Notes: generated by a model from the sequence alone, not told the origin. Shown: positions 1 to 9,566, counted from the stretch's first letter. The stretch is DNA of 64,000 bases from Paracoccaceae bacterium (GCA_014872875.1 WKFI01000012.1:186001-250000), one strand, 5' to 3'. Program-made: numbers and translations.

Positions 1-737
1 TCTCCAAGAACGCCAACCAGGCAACCACGGCTCCGGCCTTCCTGTCGGTCTGGGACATGCACTCCTACTATGGCGAAAGCTATATCGTGCAGGGTATCAG
101 CTTCAACGTGCACGAAGGCGAGATCCTCGCGCTGCTGGGCCGCAATGGGGCAGGCAAGACCTCGACCCTGCGCTCCATTGCCCGTCTGGGTAACCCCGAG
201 GTCAAGCACGGTGAGATCTGGCTGGATCACAAGCCATTGCACAAAATGACCAGCTACGAAGCCGCGTCCGTCGGCCTGGGGCTGGTGCCGGAAGATCGCC
301 GCATCATTCCGGGTCTGACCGTCGAAGAGAACCTGCAACTGGCACAAATCGCCCCTCCGATCGGTTGGTCGCTCGACCGTATTTATGACCTGTTCCCGCG
401 ACTGGGCGAACGGCGCAAGCAGGAGGGCGTTACCCTTTCGGGTGGCGAGCAGCAAATGCTGTCCATCGCCCGCGCCCTGGCTCGCGACATCAAGGTGTTG
501 CTGCTGGACGAACCTTACGAAGGACTGGCCCCTGTGATCGTGGACGAGATCGAAAAGACACTCATCCACATCAAGGAACAGGGCATGACCACCATCATCG
601 TTGAACAGAACGCCGTGCGCGCGCTGGAACTGGCCGACCGTGCCGTGATTCTGGACACGGGCGGCATTGTTTTCGACGGCACTGCTGCCGAAGTTCTTGA
701 GAACGAAGAATTGCGGGCCGAATATCTCGCGATTTGA
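1..737 (+). CDS. Branched-chain amino-acid type ABC transporter ATP-binding protein (LivF-like), 5' end outside window
   Basis: Cytoplasmic ATPase subunit of a high-affinity branched-chain amino-acid or amide type ABC importer. Walker A (GRNGAGKT), the signature LSGGEQQ, Walker B (VLLLDEP) and a switch His/Gln region (IIVEQN) are all visible. The reading frame stays open to the left edge of the window, and the residues just before the Met at position 57 (FLSVWD) are the usual first beta strand of the fold, so the true start lies upstream and the gene is cut by the window. The length and LivF-like C-terminus fit the second ATPase of a Liv system, whose other subunits would lie upstream. A T-tailed terminator follows at 791-821. 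The substrate cannot be read from the sequence. Confidence 0.9.
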   Translation, partial: SKNANQATTAPAFLSVWDMHSYYGESYIVQGISFNVHEGEILALLGRNGAGKTSTLRSIARLGNPEVKHGEIWLDHKPLHKMTSYEAASVGLGLVPEDRRIIPGLTVEENLQLAQIAPPIGWSLDRIYDLFPRLGERRKQEGVTLSGGEQQMLSIARALARDIKVLLLDEPYEGLAPVIVDEIEKTLIHIKEQGMTTIIVEQNAVRALELADRAVILDTGGIVFDGTAAEVLENEELRAEYLAI

Positions 738-790
738 CCAATGAACACTCCCCGTCGCGTCGGGTTGGCTCCGATGCAGACGCACTTTAC

Positions 791-821
791 GACCGGCTCC
801 TTTGGGAACCGGTCTTTTTTT
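791..821 (+). terminator. Rho-independent terminator after the LivF-like gene
   Basis: GACCGG (791-796) pairs with CCGGTC (809-814), with further pairing inside the hairpin, and a run of seven T follows at 815-821. It lies about 50 bases after the stop codon of the ABC ATPase and is the clearest intrinsic terminator near the left edge. Confidence 0.85.
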
Positions 822-911
822 GATCAACTTTCAGGATTCACGGAAGAGAGGCTTGCCAGAACGTCCGAAAACCAGACAATCAGGTGCAGTAACAAGTGTG
901 AGAGAGCAGTT

Positions 912-1241
912 ATGATGCGGCTTCTGACAGCGACCGGGTTTTGTTTGAGCGTCCTGGCTCCACAGATCGGGTATGCTCAGCCAGACAGCCAGGCTTTCCA
1001 AGCCTTCGAACTGGCCGAAAACAACGCTCAGAAACCCAAGAAGAAAAAGCCAAAGCACAAAAAGAAAAACAATCCGGACGTATCGGTCGGCGTGGGGTCG
1101 AACGGCGCGTCAGTGAAACTGAAGAACGACGGCAACGCAATCAAGGTCGGCCCCAATGGCCCACGCCTGACCGTTCGACCCGGCGACAGCAAATCGCGGG
1201 TTACAATTGGGCCGAACGGATACTGGCGGCTGAGGTTCTAG
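912..1241 (+). CDS. Small secreted lysine-rich protein with glycine-asparagine repeats, unknown function
   Basis: About 109 residues. The frame is open from 741, but the ATG at 912 is preferred because it begins an ordinary Sec signal peptide (MMRLLTATGFCLSVLAP, cleavage near GYAQP) and a purine-rich stretch (gagagag) precedes it. The mature protein has a short acidic segment, then a strongly basic patch of Lys with Pro and His (around residues 37-52), then three approximate repeats of the pattern V-x-[VI]-G-x-N-G followed by alternating hydrophobic residues, ending in a hydrophobic-aromatic tail. The repeats look like short beta strands. It is flanked by a terminator and a convergent acyl-CoA synthetase gene. 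I recognise no family; a periplasmic or surface protein is the most that can be inferred. Confidence 0.65.
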   Translation: MMRLLTATGFCLSVLAPQIGYAQPDSQAFQAFELAENNAQKPKKKKPKHKKKNNPDVSVGVGSNGASVKLKNDGNAIKVGPNGPRLTVRPGDSKSRVTIGPNGYWRLRF

Positions 1242-1260
1242 TAACTGCCACGGTTTGTGA

Positions 1261-2760
1261 TCAAGAAAAACGGCTACGCAGCTCAGTCTTCAAAACCTTG
1301 CCATAGTTGTTCTTGGGCAGTTCCGGCACGCGGAAATAGGCTTTGGGCCGTTTGAACCGCGCAATTTGAGCATTGCACAGGTCATTCAAGTCCTTGTCCG
1401 AAGCATCGCCGACCACAAAGGCCACGACTTCCTCCCCCCAATCTGCATGCGGGCGGCCGATAACAGACACTTCGGCAACTTGCGGGTGCTCCAGCAGGAC
1501 TTCTTCAACTTCGCGCGGGTAGACATTTGAGCCACCAGTGATGATCACATCCTTGGATCGGTCCTGCAGCGTCAGATATCCTTCGGCGTCCATCACGCCC
1601 AGATCCCCAGTCATCAGCCACCCGTCGATCAGGGTTTTGGCGTTGGCTTCCGGGTTCTGCCAATATCCCGGCATCACGATGTCACCTCGCACCATGATTT
1701 CGCCGGTTTCACCGACTGGCAAAGCCGCCCCGTCAGCCGTCCCGATCTGTACTTCAACTCCGCTTTGCGCACGTCCGACACTGGCCAGACGGTCCCGCCA
1801 TCGCGGATGATCGCGGTCGGTCACGTCATGGCGCGACAGCGCGGTGATGGCCATGGGACATTCCCCCTGTCCGTAAATCTGAACAAAGACCGGTCCGAAA
1901 TGCTCAACCGCATCCACGATATCGGCCACGTACATAGGTCCGCCGCCATAGACGATGGTGCGCAGTCCCCGCCCAGTGCGCCCCGTCTGGCGTGCGACCG
2001 ATGTCATGCGCGTGATCATCGTGGGGGCACAAAACATGTGAACCCGCCCAAAGTGTTCGGCCAGATCAAAAATCTCGCCTTCGTCAAACCCGCCGGAAAC
2101 GGGGCATACATGCGCTGCGCCCTTCAGAACATGCATCAGATTATACAGCCCTGCCCCGTGGCTCATCGGCGCCGCATAGAGCGCCTGATCCTCGGGCGAT
2201 ACCCCGTCAACGTCATTCAAGTACGTCAGCGCCATGCCCATGAGCATCCGATGCGTGATCATCACGCCCTTGGGTTTGCCCGTGGTGCCCGACGTGTAGA
2301 AAAGCCATGCCAGATCCCCCGGCGCCGCCGCGTACGGAGCAGCCACCGGTTTGGTCTGCAGCGCTTCTTCGAACTCACCCGACCCGGCTTCGATGCAGTG
2401 GATGTCAGGCGCTTCGTCGCGCACCGATTGCGTCAACCCATCGGTTGTAAAGATCTTTGTTGCCCCGGAGTTGCTGAGAATCCATGCGACCTCCCGCCCA
2501 TGAAGTTTCGCATTGATCGGAACCGCCGCCGCACCCGCATACCAAATGCCATAAAGCACGATCAGATACTCTGGACAGTTTTTCATGAAGATTGCCACAT
2601 GATCGCCGGGCCCTATGCCACGGGCGTTCAGCCACCCAGCCAGCCTCGCAGTACGGTCGTGGAAAGTGCCGTAACTGGCGACCAGTTCCTGTCCCAGAAA
2701 AAGCGCTGGCTTTTCCCCGTTCACCTGAGCCTGCCGGTGCAGCCACACTCCCAGATTCAT
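1261..2760 (-). CDS. AMP-dependent acyl-CoA synthetase/ligase
   Basis: 499 residues, normal length for the ANL superfamily. These enzymes activate a carboxylic acid as acyl-AMP and transfer it to CoA. The phosphate-binding loop YTSGTTGKPKG lies near residue 155. The later motifs YGQGE, the hinge region around GYLTLQDRSKD, and the C-terminal catalytic lysine segment (NNYGKVLK) are all present, so the enzyme looks intact. Acid specificity (medium or long chain fatty, or aryl) cannot be told from these motifs. It is a single gene, transcribed convergently to the small secreted protein and divergently from the LuxR-type regulator, with only about 110 bases between the two starts, so the regulator is a candidate controller. 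Confidence 0.88.
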   Translation of the reverse strand: MNLGVWLHRQAQVNGEKPALFLGQELVASYGTFHDRTARLAGWLNARGIGPGDHVAIFMKNCPEYLIVLYGIWYAGAAAVPINAKLHGREVAWILSNSGATKIFTTDGLTQSVRDEAPDIHCIEAGSGEFEEALQTKPVAAPYAAAPGDLAWLFYTSGTTGKPKGVMITHRMLMGMALTYLNDVDGVSPEDQALYAAPMSHGAGLYNLMHVLKGAAHVCPVSGGFDEGEIFDLAEHFGRVHMFCAPTMITRMTSVARQTGRTGRGLRTIVYGGGPMYVADIVDAVEHFGPVFVQIYGQGECPMAITALSRHDVTDRDHPRWRDRLASVGRAQSGVEVQIGTADGAALPVGETGEIMVRGDIVMPGYWQNPEANAKTLIDGWLMTGDLGVMDAEGYLTLQDRSKDVIITGGSNVYPREVEEVLLEHPQVAEVSVIGRPHADWGEEVVAFVVGDASDKDLNDLCNAQIARFKRPKAYFRVPELPKNNYGKVLKTELRSRFS

Positions 2761-2873
2761 CCAGTCTCACTCCCTATTTCAATGTCCCGCCTGTCTTACC
2801 TTGGGACGCTTGCAACCTGTCACAACGTCATCTTCCCCTTCAATTCCGTAGAAATACCCGGCACAACAGGAGT

Positions 2874-3410
2874 ATGACCGATTTCGCATTTGATCATGCC
2901 CCCGTTGGACTCGCCGTTCTGGATAAACGGATCGTCCGGCGTTGCAATCTACACTTTGCGCGCATTTTCGAAGCGTCGGTCGAGGATCTGACGAACCTGC
3001 CAATCTCGGAACTCTATCCCAGCAGGGATGATTTCAACAGGATCGGTGAGCGGCTGCAGCAGATGGAAACTGGCATAGATTACTATTCCGACGAACGTAT
3101 TATGCGACGCAGGTCAGGTGAGCTCTTCTGGTGCCGTGTCCGCGGCCAGTCCGTCAGCAGTGAGGCCCCATTCACAACGGGCGTCTGGTCGTTTGCCGAT
3201 CTGTCAGATGACCGACCTGTCGTGTCACTAACCCCGCGTGAGCGTGATGTCGCGATTCTGACCTGCCGTGGCTTGTCTGCCAAGGAAATCGGCGTTGAAC
3301 TGAAGCTCAGCTACCGTACGGTCGAAACGCACCGGGCTCATCTGCTGGAAAAATTTGGCGCCAGAAAGCTGCCCGAACTGGTCGCAAAACTGTCCGGCAT
3401 GCCGTTGTGA
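2874..3410 (+). CDS. PAS domain LuxR-family transcriptional regulator
   Basis: 178 residues. The start at 2874 has a good ribosome binding site (caggag) a few bases before it; the longer open frame overlaps the divergent synthetase and is not needed. Residues about 1-110 form a PAS-like sensor domain ([12 protein letters not shown] at the beginning, [14 protein letters not shown] in the middle). Residues about 118-178 are a LuxR-type helix-turn-helix: [16 protein letters not shown], and [16 protein letters not shown]. No receiver domain is present, so it is not an ordinary response regulator. Divergent arrangement with the acyl-CoA synthetase suggests, but does not prove, that it regulates that gene. 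The signal is unknown. Confidence 0.82.
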   Translation: MTDFAFDHAPVGLAVLDKRIVRRCNLHFARIFEASVEDLTNLPISELYPSRDDFNRIGERLQQMETGIDYYSDERIMRRRSGELFWCRVRGQSVSSEAPFTTGVWSFADLSDDRPVVSLTPRERDVAILTCRGLSAKEIGVELKLSYRTVETHRAHLLEKFGARKLPELVAKLSGMPL

Positions 3411-3558
3411 TTTGCAAAACTTGCAATCGATTGCGGTCATGCTCATGTTACCGGTCAAACAAGGGCGCTTTTCATGGGCCAATGCTTGCCTTATAAGCCC
3501 GACAAATTTGCCAAGCCTGCTCACAAGACAGGCCCATCGGAACCGGCCGAGGAACAAC

Positions 3559-4068
3559 ATGACAAACAAATCTCACGAAGCGGATGTGGCATTCATCAAG
3601 GCGCTGGCCGAACTGCTGCGCGACAATGATCTGACCGAACTGCAGGTCAAGCGGGATTATGGCGAGGATGACAGCCTGAATGTGCGCGTGTCGCGCATGG
3701 CCCCTGCCCCAGCTGCACCGGTTCAGGTCCAGGTCCCGGCAGCTGCCGCCCCTGTGGCAGCTGCAGCGCCGGTTGCCGCCGCTGCAGCACCTGCCGCTGC
3801 TCCGGCCGCCGCCGACGAAGACCCGGCCAGCCACCCGGGCGCCGTGCCCTCGCCCATGGTTGGTACCGTGTATTTGCAGGCCGAACCGGGTGCGCCGTCG
3901 TTTATCAAGGTGGGCGACACCGTGGCCGAAGGCGACACCTTGCTGATCGTCGAAGCCATGAAGACCATGAACCACATTCACGCGCCCACGGCCGGAACAG
4001 TGAAGCGAATTCTGGTCGAAGACGGCGCCGCCGTCGAATTCGGAACCCCGCTGGTCATCGTCGAATAA
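3559..4068 (+). CDS. accB: Biotin carboxyl carrier protein of acetyl-CoA carboxylase
   Basis: 169 residues from the ATG at 3559, chosen for its Shine-Dalgarno (gagga) and the normal AccB N-terminus. It carries biotin in acetyl-CoA carboxylase, the first committed step of fatty-acid synthesis. Residues about 1-48 are the N-terminal domain, followed by a long Ala/Pro linker with many AAP/VAA repeats (about 50-90). The C-terminal biotinyl domain contains the biotinylation motif EAMKTMN, with the acceptor lysine at about residue 136. accC follows ten bases later, so the two are almost certainly one transcript. The carboxyltransferase subunits are not in this window. Confidence 0.96.
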   Translation: MTNKSHEADVAFIKALAELLRDNDLTELQVKRDYGEDDSLNVRVSRMAPAPAAPVQVQVPAAAAPVAAAAPVAAAAAPAAAPAAADEDPASHPGAVPSPMVGTVYLQAEPGAPSFIKVGDTVAEGDTLLIVEAMKTMNHIHAPTAGTVKRILVEDGAAVEFGTPLVIVE

Positions 4069-4078
4069 GGATCCCGAC

Positions 4079-5428
4079 ATGTTCGACAAGATCCTGATTG
4101 CGAACCGTGGCGAAATCGCCCTGCGAGTCATCCGCGCCGCCCGTGAAATGGGCATAGCCACCGTCGCTGTCCATTCGACCGCAGATGCGGATGCCATGCA
4201 TGTGCGCATGGCCGACGAATCGGTCTGCATTGGCCCTCCGCCAAGCACCAACAGCTATCTTTCGATCCCGGCCATCATCTCGGCCTGCGAAATCACCGGC
4301 GCGCAAGCGGTTCACCCGGGCTATGGCTTCCTGTCGGAAAACGCCAATTTCGTGCAGATCATCGAAGATCACGGCCTGACCTTCATCGGTCCTTCGGCCG
4401 CTCATATCCGCATCATGGGCGACAAGATCACCGCAAAGGACACTGCCAAGGAGCTGGGAATTCCGGTTGTGCCCGGTTCGGACGGTGGTGTCCCCGACGT
4501 CGAAACCGCCCGTAAGGTAGCCGCGGACATGGGGTACCCCGTGATCATCAAGGCCACCGCCGGTGGCGGAGGACGCGGAATGAAAGTCGCCGAGACTGAA
4601 AAGGATCTGGAAACCGCGTTTTCCACCGCCCGGTCGGAAGCCAAGGCCGCTTTCGACAATGACGAGGTTTACATGGAGAAATATCTCCAGAAGCCGCGTC
4701 ACATCGAAATCCAGGTTTTTGGCGACGGCAAGGAAACCGGCGTCCATCTGGGCGAGCGGGACTGTTCCCTGCAGCGCCGCCACCAGAAAGTGTTCGAAGA
4801 GGCCCCCGGCCCCTGCATCACGCCCGAAGAACGCGCGCGGATCGGCAAGATCTGTGCCGATGCTGTGGGCAAGATGGGCTATGCCGGTGCAGGCACGGTC
4901 GAATTCCTGTACGAAGATGGCGAGTTCTATTTCATCGAAATGAACACCCGTCTGCAGGTCGAACACCCGGTCACCGAAGCCATCTTTGGCGTCGATCTTG
5001 TCCGCGAACAGATCCGCGTTGCCGCCGGCCAACCGTTGTCCTTCACTCAGGATGATCTGCAGATCAACGGTCACGCGATCGAGGTCCGCATCAATGCGGA
5101 ACGGCTGCCGAACTTTGCCCCCTGCCCGGGCAAGATCACGGCCTATCACGCGCCAGGTGGTCTGGGCGTCCGGATGGATTCGGCGCTTTATGACGGCTAC
5201 TCGATCCCGCCCTATTACGACTCGCTGATCGCCAAGCTGATCGTCCATGGCCGCGACCGGCCCGAAGCCCTGGCCCGTTTGAACCGTGCATTGGGCGAGT
5301 TGATCGTGGACGGCATCGATACCACTGTTCCGCTGTTCCACGCGCTGCTGCAGGAACCGGACATCCATTCCGGCGACTACGGCATTCACTGGTTGGAGCG
5401 TTGGCTTGAGGCCAACATGGCCGAATAA
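4079..5428 (+). CDS. accC: Biotin carboxylase subunit of acetyl-CoA carboxylase
   Basis: 449 residues, the standard length. It uses ATP and bicarbonate to carboxylate the biotin on AccB. The N-terminal [10 protein letters not shown], the glycine-rich ATP loop (GGGGRGMK, around residue 163), the motif [15 protein letters not shown], and the metal and active-site segment [16 protein letters not shown] are all intact. It begins ten bases after accB, implying translation from one mRNA. A perfect 10-bp hairpin lies directly after its stop, before aat. The length and absence of fused domains fit the stand-alone bacterial AccC rather than an acyl-CoA carboxylase alpha chain. Confidence 0.97.
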   Translation: MFDKILIANRGEIALRVIRAAREMGIATVAVHSTADADAMHVRMADESVCIGPPPSTNSYLSIPAIISACEITGAQAVHPGYGFLSENANFVQIIEDHGLTFIGPSAAHIRIMGDKITAKDTAKELGIPVVPGSDGGVPDVETARKVAADMGYPVIIKATAGGGGRGMKVAETEKDLETAFSTARSEAKAAFDNDEVYMEKYLQKPRHIEIQVFGDGKETGVHLGERDCSLQRRHQKVFEEAPGPCITPEERARIGKICADAVGKMGYAGAGTVEFLYEDGEFYFIEMNTRLQVEHPVTEAIFGVDLVREQIRVAAGQPLSFTQDDLQINGHAIEVRINAERLPNFAPCPGKITAYHAPGGLGVRMDSALYDGYSIPPYYDSLIAKLIVHGRDRPEALARLNRALGELIVDGIDTTVPLFHALLQEPDIHSGDYGIHWLERWLEANMAE

Positions 5429-5433
5429 GCTCG

Positions 5434-5457
5434 CAGCCCCGCTAAACAGCGGGGCTG
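5434..5457 (+). terminator. Perfect 10-bp inverted repeat after accC (terminator-like, no T tract)
   Basis: CAGCCCCGCT (5434-5443), loop aaac, then AGCGGGGCTG (5448-5457), starting a few bases after the accC stop. No run of T follows, so it may reduce read-through into aat, or protect the accBC transcript end, rather than fully terminate. Confidence 0.5.
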
Positions 5458-5485
5458 AATCAAACACAGCCCGGGGGGCGCCTGA

Positions 5486-6121
5486 ATGTCATTGACCCCC
5501 GAACTGTTGTTGCACGGCTACTCCATCGGCGTTTTTCCGATGGCCGAAACCCGCGATGATCCCGAAGTCTTCTGGGTCGACCCCAAACGTCGGGGCGTGA
5601 TACCTCTGGATGGTTTCAGGATTTCCCGCTCCCTCGCAAAAAATATAAAGCGTGCAGATTATCGCGTCGAAATCGATCAGGATTTCGAACGCGTAGTCGA
5701 TGCCTGCGCCGACCGATCCGAGACCTGGATCAACGATGAAATCCGCGCGCAATACGTGGCCTTGCACGAACTGGGTCATGCCCATTCACTGGAGGTGTGG
5801 GACCCGCTGGATCGGCTGATTGGCGGCGTTTATGGCGTCGTTCTGGGGCAGGCGTTCTTTGGGGAAAGCATGTTTTCGCGACGCACCGATGCTTCAAAAA
5901 TCGCGCTGGCCTATCTGGTCGACCGGCTGAATCGTGCTGGGTTCAGTCTGTTTGATACGCAATTCATCACATCGCACCTCGCCTCCCTGGGCGGGCAAGA
6001 GATCACGCGGGCCGAATATCACCGCAGATTGTCGGATGCCATTCAACGCAGGGCCGATTTCACCGGGCCCTCAACGCCCAGTCCTCAGGAAATCCTGCAG
6101 CGCAGAACCCAGACGTCATAG
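5486..6121 (+). CDS. aat: Leucyl/phenylalanyl-tRNA-protein transferase
   Basis: 211 residues. It attaches Leu or Phe from aminoacyl-tRNA to proteins with N-terminal Arg or Lys, marking them for ClpAP in the bacterial N-end rule. Family hallmarks are visible: the N-terminal GYSIGVFPMAE, FWVDPKRRGVIPLD, the core GGVYGVVLGQAFFGESMFSR, and DTQFITSHLASLGG. It starts 57 bases after accC. The 3' end overlaps the convergent DUF2155 gene by 37 bases, so the two mRNAs are complementary at their ends. Confidence 0.95.
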   Translation: MSLTPELLLHGYSIGVFPMAETRDDPEVFWVDPKRRGVIPLDGFRISRSLAKNIKRADYRVEIDQDFERVVDACADRSETWINDEIRAQYVALHELGHAHSLEVWDPLDRLIGGVYGVVLGQAFFGESMFSRRTDASKIALAYLVDRLNRAGFSLFDTQFITSHLASLGGQEITRAEYHRRLSDAIQRRADFTGPSTPSPQEILQRRTQTS

Positions 6122-6471
6122 CGGTTGTGATCCAACGCGCTCAGCGCAGGTGAGGACGCGATCATCCAGCCCTCAAACCTGAGACGGCCACTCTCCGGTT
6201 CGCGGATGGTCAGGAAGGCATAGGCGTCCCCCGTAGGATTGTCCGTCGGGTAACGGCATTCCTCAAGCGTAACCAGCAGACCGAACATCTCGACCGTGGC
6301 GCCGTTGACCAATTCGGTGTCCTTGGTTTGCCCGTTGACCTTGTCCAGCGCCCGCAGGACTGCGCCATCACCCAATTCGGCTTCGACGCGCGGTTGCTGC
6401 AACAGAACCTGGGCAGATACGGGGAATGCGAACGCCGCACAGAGCGCCGCGGAGGCCAAGCGACGCATCAT
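6085..6471 (-). CDS. DUF2155 domain periplasmic protein
   Basis: 128 residues. A signal peptide (MMRRLASAALCAAFAFPVSA) is followed by a DUF2155 domain, with a conserved sequence around residues 40-110 (ALDKVNGQTKDTELVNG, CRYPTDNPTGDAYAFL, FEGWMIASSPALSALDH). The family is widespread in Alphaproteobacteria and has no established function. It overlaps the stop of mlaD in the ATGA style, so translation is probably coupled with the lipid-transport protein. In many alphaproteobacteria the same neighbours occur together with the NDUFA12 homologue, as they do here. An envelope role is plausible but inferred only from location and context. Confidence 0.85.
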   Translation of the reverse strand: MMRRLASAALCAAFAFPVSAQVLLQQPRVEAELGDGAVLRALDKVNGQTKDTELVNGATVEMFGLLVTLEECRYPTDNPTGDAYAFLTIREPESGRLRFEGWMIASSPALSALDHNRYDVWVLRCRIS

Positions 6472-6917
6472 TCGTCGCCACCACCCGAAACGAACTTGAC
6501 CAACAACGAGATGAGGCTCACCGCGCCTTGCGTGTCCAGTATCTCCTCCCCGGCCTCCAGCGGGAACGGCGATCCGCCCGGCATGACCTCGACAAAATTC
6601 CCGCCCAGCAAACCTTCTGAGGAAATGACGACGGCGCTGTCTTCGGGGATTTCAATGCCGTCCTGAACGGAAAACACGGTATCGGCACGGAATGTTTCGG
6701 GGTTCAGGTCAACGCCAGTCACAGTGCCGATCTTGACCCCGGCCAGACGCACATCGGTGCCCACGCTGACCCCTTCGAGCGAACGGAACGACGCAGACAA
6801 TTCGTAACTGTCGCCGGCACGGGAGATGCCCGCCACTTGCCCGGCATAGACGGCAAAGCTGATCGCTGCCGCAAGGACAACGCCGCCAACAAGAACTTCG
6901 GTGGTGCTATGAGACAT
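6468..6917 (-). CDS. mlaD: MlaD-family lipid-binding protein of the outer-membrane lipid asymmetry system
   Basis: 149 residues. One N-terminal membrane anchor (about residues 8-28) precedes a single MCE domain (about 38-115: SFRSLEGVSVGTDVRLAGVK, EGLLGGNFVEV). The C-terminal helix ISLLVKFV is of the kind that lines the MlaD hexamer channel. MlaD holds phospholipids in transit between the outer and inner membranes. The partner ATPase and permease (MlaF, MlaE) are not here. It sits between the NDUFA12 homologue and DUF2155 on the minus strand and overlaps the latter by four bases. Confidence 0.9.
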   Translation of the reverse strand: MSHSTTEVLVGGVVLAAAISFAVYAGQVAGISRAGDSYELSASFRSLEGVSVGTDVRLAGVKIGTVTGVDLNPETFRADTVFSVQDGIEIPEDSAVVISSEGLLGGNFVEVMPGGSPFPLEAGEEILDTQGAVSLISLLVKFVSGGGDE

Positions 6918-6940
6918 GAAACAGAACCGCCCGCAGAGCC

Positions 6941-7327
6941 TTATTCAGGGCTCCACGCCTCATAGTCGTTGCGATCGGCCGGTTCCTTGCCGCTTCGGAT
7001 AGAACCCGAAGGTGCATAGGCCAGCATGGTTCCAGTCAGGTTTTCCTGATGCGGCTTTTCCCAGTCCTTGTGTTTCAAAGGCCGTTTTGTGGGTGGCTCA
7101 TCAAAGGTGCGGTGCAGCCAGCCGTGCCAATCCGGGTCCACACGGGAGGCTTCGGCCTCCCCGTTGAACATGACCCAGCGACGCGAATCGTCGGCATTGC
7201 GATAGAACACATTGCCTTGCGCATCCTCACCCACCTTGGTGCCCTTACGCTTGGTATAGATCGCCGTATTCAGCGTTGATCCGTTCCACCAGGTTACGGC
7301 GCGCAGAAGGCTGCTGAGAATGCTCAT
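6941..7327 (-). CDS. NDUFA12-family accessory subunit of NADH:ubiquinone oxidoreductase
   Basis: 128 residues of the NDUFA12/B17.2 family, an accessory subunit of respiratory complex I shared by mitochondria and Alphaproteobacteria. Visible family features are [34 protein letters not shown], and DPDWHGWLH, followed by [15 protein letters not shown] strong ribosome binding site (gaggag) lies ahead of the ATG at 7327. It is a useful taxonomic marker. The catalytic nuo genes are elsewhere. Confidence 0.92.
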   Translation of the reverse strand: MSILSSLLRAVTWWNGSTLNTAIYTKRKGTKVGEDAQGNVFYRNADDSRRWVMFNGEAEASRVDPDWHGWLHRTFDEPPTKRPLKHKDWEKPHQENLTGTMLAYAPSGSIRSGKEPADRNDYEAWSPE

Positions 7328-7458
7328 GGACGACTCCTCGTATCTCTGAGGGATATATGACCAAAACAGACGCCAAGGTCCAGTGCGGCATGACGTGCGT
7401 GGACCAAGGTCCCACCGCTTTTGTGCGGGACCTTGCCTGCCTCACGTCAGAAACCAGC

Positions 7459-7827
7459 TCATTCAGCCCCGGCCAAAAGCGCGGTCACCTCGATTTCGAT
7501 CCGGAATTTCGGGTCGATCAGGTTGCATTCCACCATTGTGACCGCGGGCGGATTGTCGCCAAACGCCTCGGTCAGCAAAGGCCAGCACGGTTCGAACTCA
7601 TGGCGGTCGGGCAGGTAGTAGTTCACACGAACAACATGAGCGAAATCGCTGCCCGCTTGCTCCAAGGCGCCGCGAATGGTCTCAAGCGCGGAACGGCACT
7701 GATCTTCGACCGTTTCCCCCTGGCCAACGGTCCCGGCAACGTGAACGAACCCGCCGGCAACCACTGCTCGGCAATAACCGACCTTCGCTTCGAATTCGCC
7801 GCCCGAATGAATACGTTTGATAGTCAT
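7459..7827 (-). CDS. RidA family (YjgF/UK114) enamine/imine deaminase-like protein
   Basis: 122 residues from the ATG at 7827, preferred over an in-frame Met ten codons upstream because a strong gaaagagga precedes it. RidA proteins hydrolyse reactive enamine or imine intermediates released by PLP enzymes. The C-terminal KFRIEIEVTALL supplies the Arg and Glu that bind the carboxylate substrate in RidA. The motifs VHVAGTVG, QCRSALETIRGAL and VVRVNYYLPDR are typical. It is a single gene, so its substrate is undetermined; it may be one of several paralogues. Confidence 0.85.
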   Translation of the reverse strand: MTIKRIHSGGEFEAKVGYCRAVVAGGFVHVAGTVGQGETVEDQCRSALETIRGALEQAGSDFAHVVRVNYYLPDRHEFEPCWPLLTEAFGDNPPAVTMVECNLIDPKFRIEIEVTALLAGAE

Positions 7828-8105
7828 GAGATCCTCTTTCTTGCGTTGCCCGGACACTGCCGAAAAACCACCCCCTGGGCAAGAGCCACGCTTTCGCTAT
7901 CCAACGCCTGACCCTGCCCTCTGATCTCAATCCTCCTTGCTGACGCTTCAAGTTGCTCCAAATGCGGCGAAATTCACTGTCTCAGAGGCAGCAATCCACT
8001 GATCGCACACGCGGAATATTCGCTTTGCTGTGTGGCTAACCGCGCCCAACAGCACTTGCGAACATCGGCACACAGACATGTAGCAGGGCTACCCCCGGTA
8101 CAAAC
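7828..8105. other. Non-coding gap between ridA and clpX
   Basis: Between the ridA start and the clpX terminator I see no credible gene, tRNA or strong repeat. The stretch should contain the ridA promoter (minus strand), but no clear -35/-10 pair could be fixed by eye. Confidence 0.5.
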
Positions 8106-8135
8106 AAAAAAACGCGGGACAATGCCCGCGTTTTT
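8106..8135 (-). terminator. Rho-independent terminator after clpX
   Basis: CGCGGG (8113-8118) pairs with CCCGCG (8125-8130), flanked by A5 on one side and T5 on the other. Read on the minus strand it is a short GC stem with a T-rich tail about 20 bases after the clpX stop. The flanking symmetry makes it potentially bidirectional. Confidence 0.8.
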
Positions 8136-8155
8136 CAAAGCTCTCGAAGCTGATC

Positions 8156-9424
8156 TTAGCCCGCCGATGCCGGCTCCTTGTCGGCGTCCGCGTGGATCAT
8201 CAGCGGCTGCGCCTCTGATGTTACAGCTTCCTCGTTGACCACAACCTTGGTCACGCTTTCCATGCCCGGAAGATCGAACATCGTATCCAGAAGAATATCT
8301 TCCATAATCGACCTGAGGCCCCGCGCACCGGTCTTGCGTTCGATCGCCTTTTTGGCAATGGCACGCAGCGCGTCATCGGTAAAGTCCAGCTCAGTTTCTT
8401 CCAACTCGAACAGGCGCTGATACTGCTTTACCAGTGCGTTCTTGGGCATGGTCAGAATGGTGACCAGTGCATCTTCGTCCAGATCCTCAAGCGTCGCCAG
8501 AACAGGCAGGCGACCGACGAATTCAGGGATCAGGCCGAATTTCAACAGGTCTTCCGGCTCCAAATCCTTGAAGGTCTCGCCAACACCCGCTTCGCTTTCG
8601 TCGCGCACATCGGCGCCAAAGCCCATGGCGCTTCCTTTGCCACGTTGCTTGATAATCCGATCCAGGCCTGCAAACGCACCGCCGCAGATGAACAGGATAT
8701 TGGTCGTGTCCACTTGCAGGAATTCCTGTTGCGGGTGTTTGCGCCCGCCCTGTGGCGGCACCGAAGCAACTGTTCCTTCCATCAGCTTCAGCAAAGCCTG
8801 CTGAACGCCTTCGCCCGACACGTCGCGGGTGATGGACGGGTTCTCTGACTTGCGGGTGATCTTGTCGACCTCGTCGATATAGACAATGCCGCGCTGCGCG
8901 CGTTCGACATTGTATTCGGATGCCTGCAACAGCTTGAGGATAATGTTCTCAACATCCTCGCCCACGTACCCCGCCTCGGTGAGCGTGGTCGCATCCGCCA
9001 TGGTGAACGGCACATCCAGAATACGGGCCAGTGTCTGCGCCAACAGTGTCTTGCCGCAGCCGGTAGGGCCGATCAGCAGGATGTTGGATTTCGCCAACTC
9101 AATGTCCGAGCCCGCTTTCTGCGCGTGGTTCAATCGTTTGTAGTGATTGTGCACCGCAACCGACAGCACCCGCTTGGCCGTCGCCTGACCGATCACATAA
9201 TCATCCAGCACATCACAGATGTCCTTGGGCGTCGGCACTCCATCCGAAGACTTCAGCCCGCTGGCCTTGGTCTCTTCCCGGATGATGTCCATGCAAAGCT
9301 CGACGCATTCATCGCAGATGAAGACCGTGGGACCGGCAATCAGCTTTCGCACCTCGTGCTGGCTCTTTCCGCAGAAGCTGCAGTAGAGCGTGTTCTTGCT
9401 GTCACCACCTGAATTCGTTGCCAT
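8156..9424 (-). CDS. clpX: ATP-dependent Clp protease ATP-binding subunit ClpX
   Basis: 422 residues, normal length. ClpX unfolds tagged substrates and feeds them to ClpP. The N-terminal zinc-binding domain shows CSFCGK near residue 16 and CDECVEL near 37 (four Cys). The AAA+ domain carries Walker A GPTGCGKT, Walker [11 protein letters not shown], the pore motif GYVGEDVE, and the sensor/RKH-type region around [13 protein letters not shown]-loop homologues ([13 protein letters not shown]) for docking ClpP follow. It lies 142 bases after clpP on the same strand and ends with a strong terminator, so clpP-clpX are probably co-transcribed. Confidence 0.97.
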   Translation of the reverse strand: MATNSGGDSKNTLYCSFCGKSQHEVRKLIAGPTVFICDECVELCMDIIREETKASGLKSSDGVPTPKDICDVLDDYVIGQATAKRVLSVAVHNHYKRLNHAQKAGSDIELAKSNILLIGPTGCGKTLLAQTLARILDVPFTMADATTLTEAGYVGEDVENIILKLLQASEYNVERAQRGIVYIDEVDKITRKSENPSITRDVSGEGVQQALLKLMEGTVASVPPQGGRKHPQQEFLQVDTTNILFICGGAFAGLDRIIKQRGKGSAMGFGADVRDESEAGVGETFKDLEPEDLLKFGLIPEFVGRLPVLATLEDLDEDALVTILTMPKNALVKQYQRLFELEETELDFTDDALRAIAKKAIERKTGARGLRSIMEDILLDTMFDLPGMESVTKVVVNEEAVTSEAQPLMIHADADKEPASAG

Positions 9425-9566
9425 ACCTTACCTTTCGGCTTCGTCATCCGCCCAGAACCCCATCGCGATAGGGTTCAATTCCTAGGCAGCTTAGGGCAGG
9501 TCCCCAGATGCTACAATCGCAAATTGCACACTCTTGCGATCAGCGATCCGGCGACTTGCCGTTCAT

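Noticed and set aside
4055-5467. A 470-codon open frame on the minus strand opposite accC
   Set aside because: Shadow of accC with no domain; biotin carboxylase on the plus strand is unmistakable.
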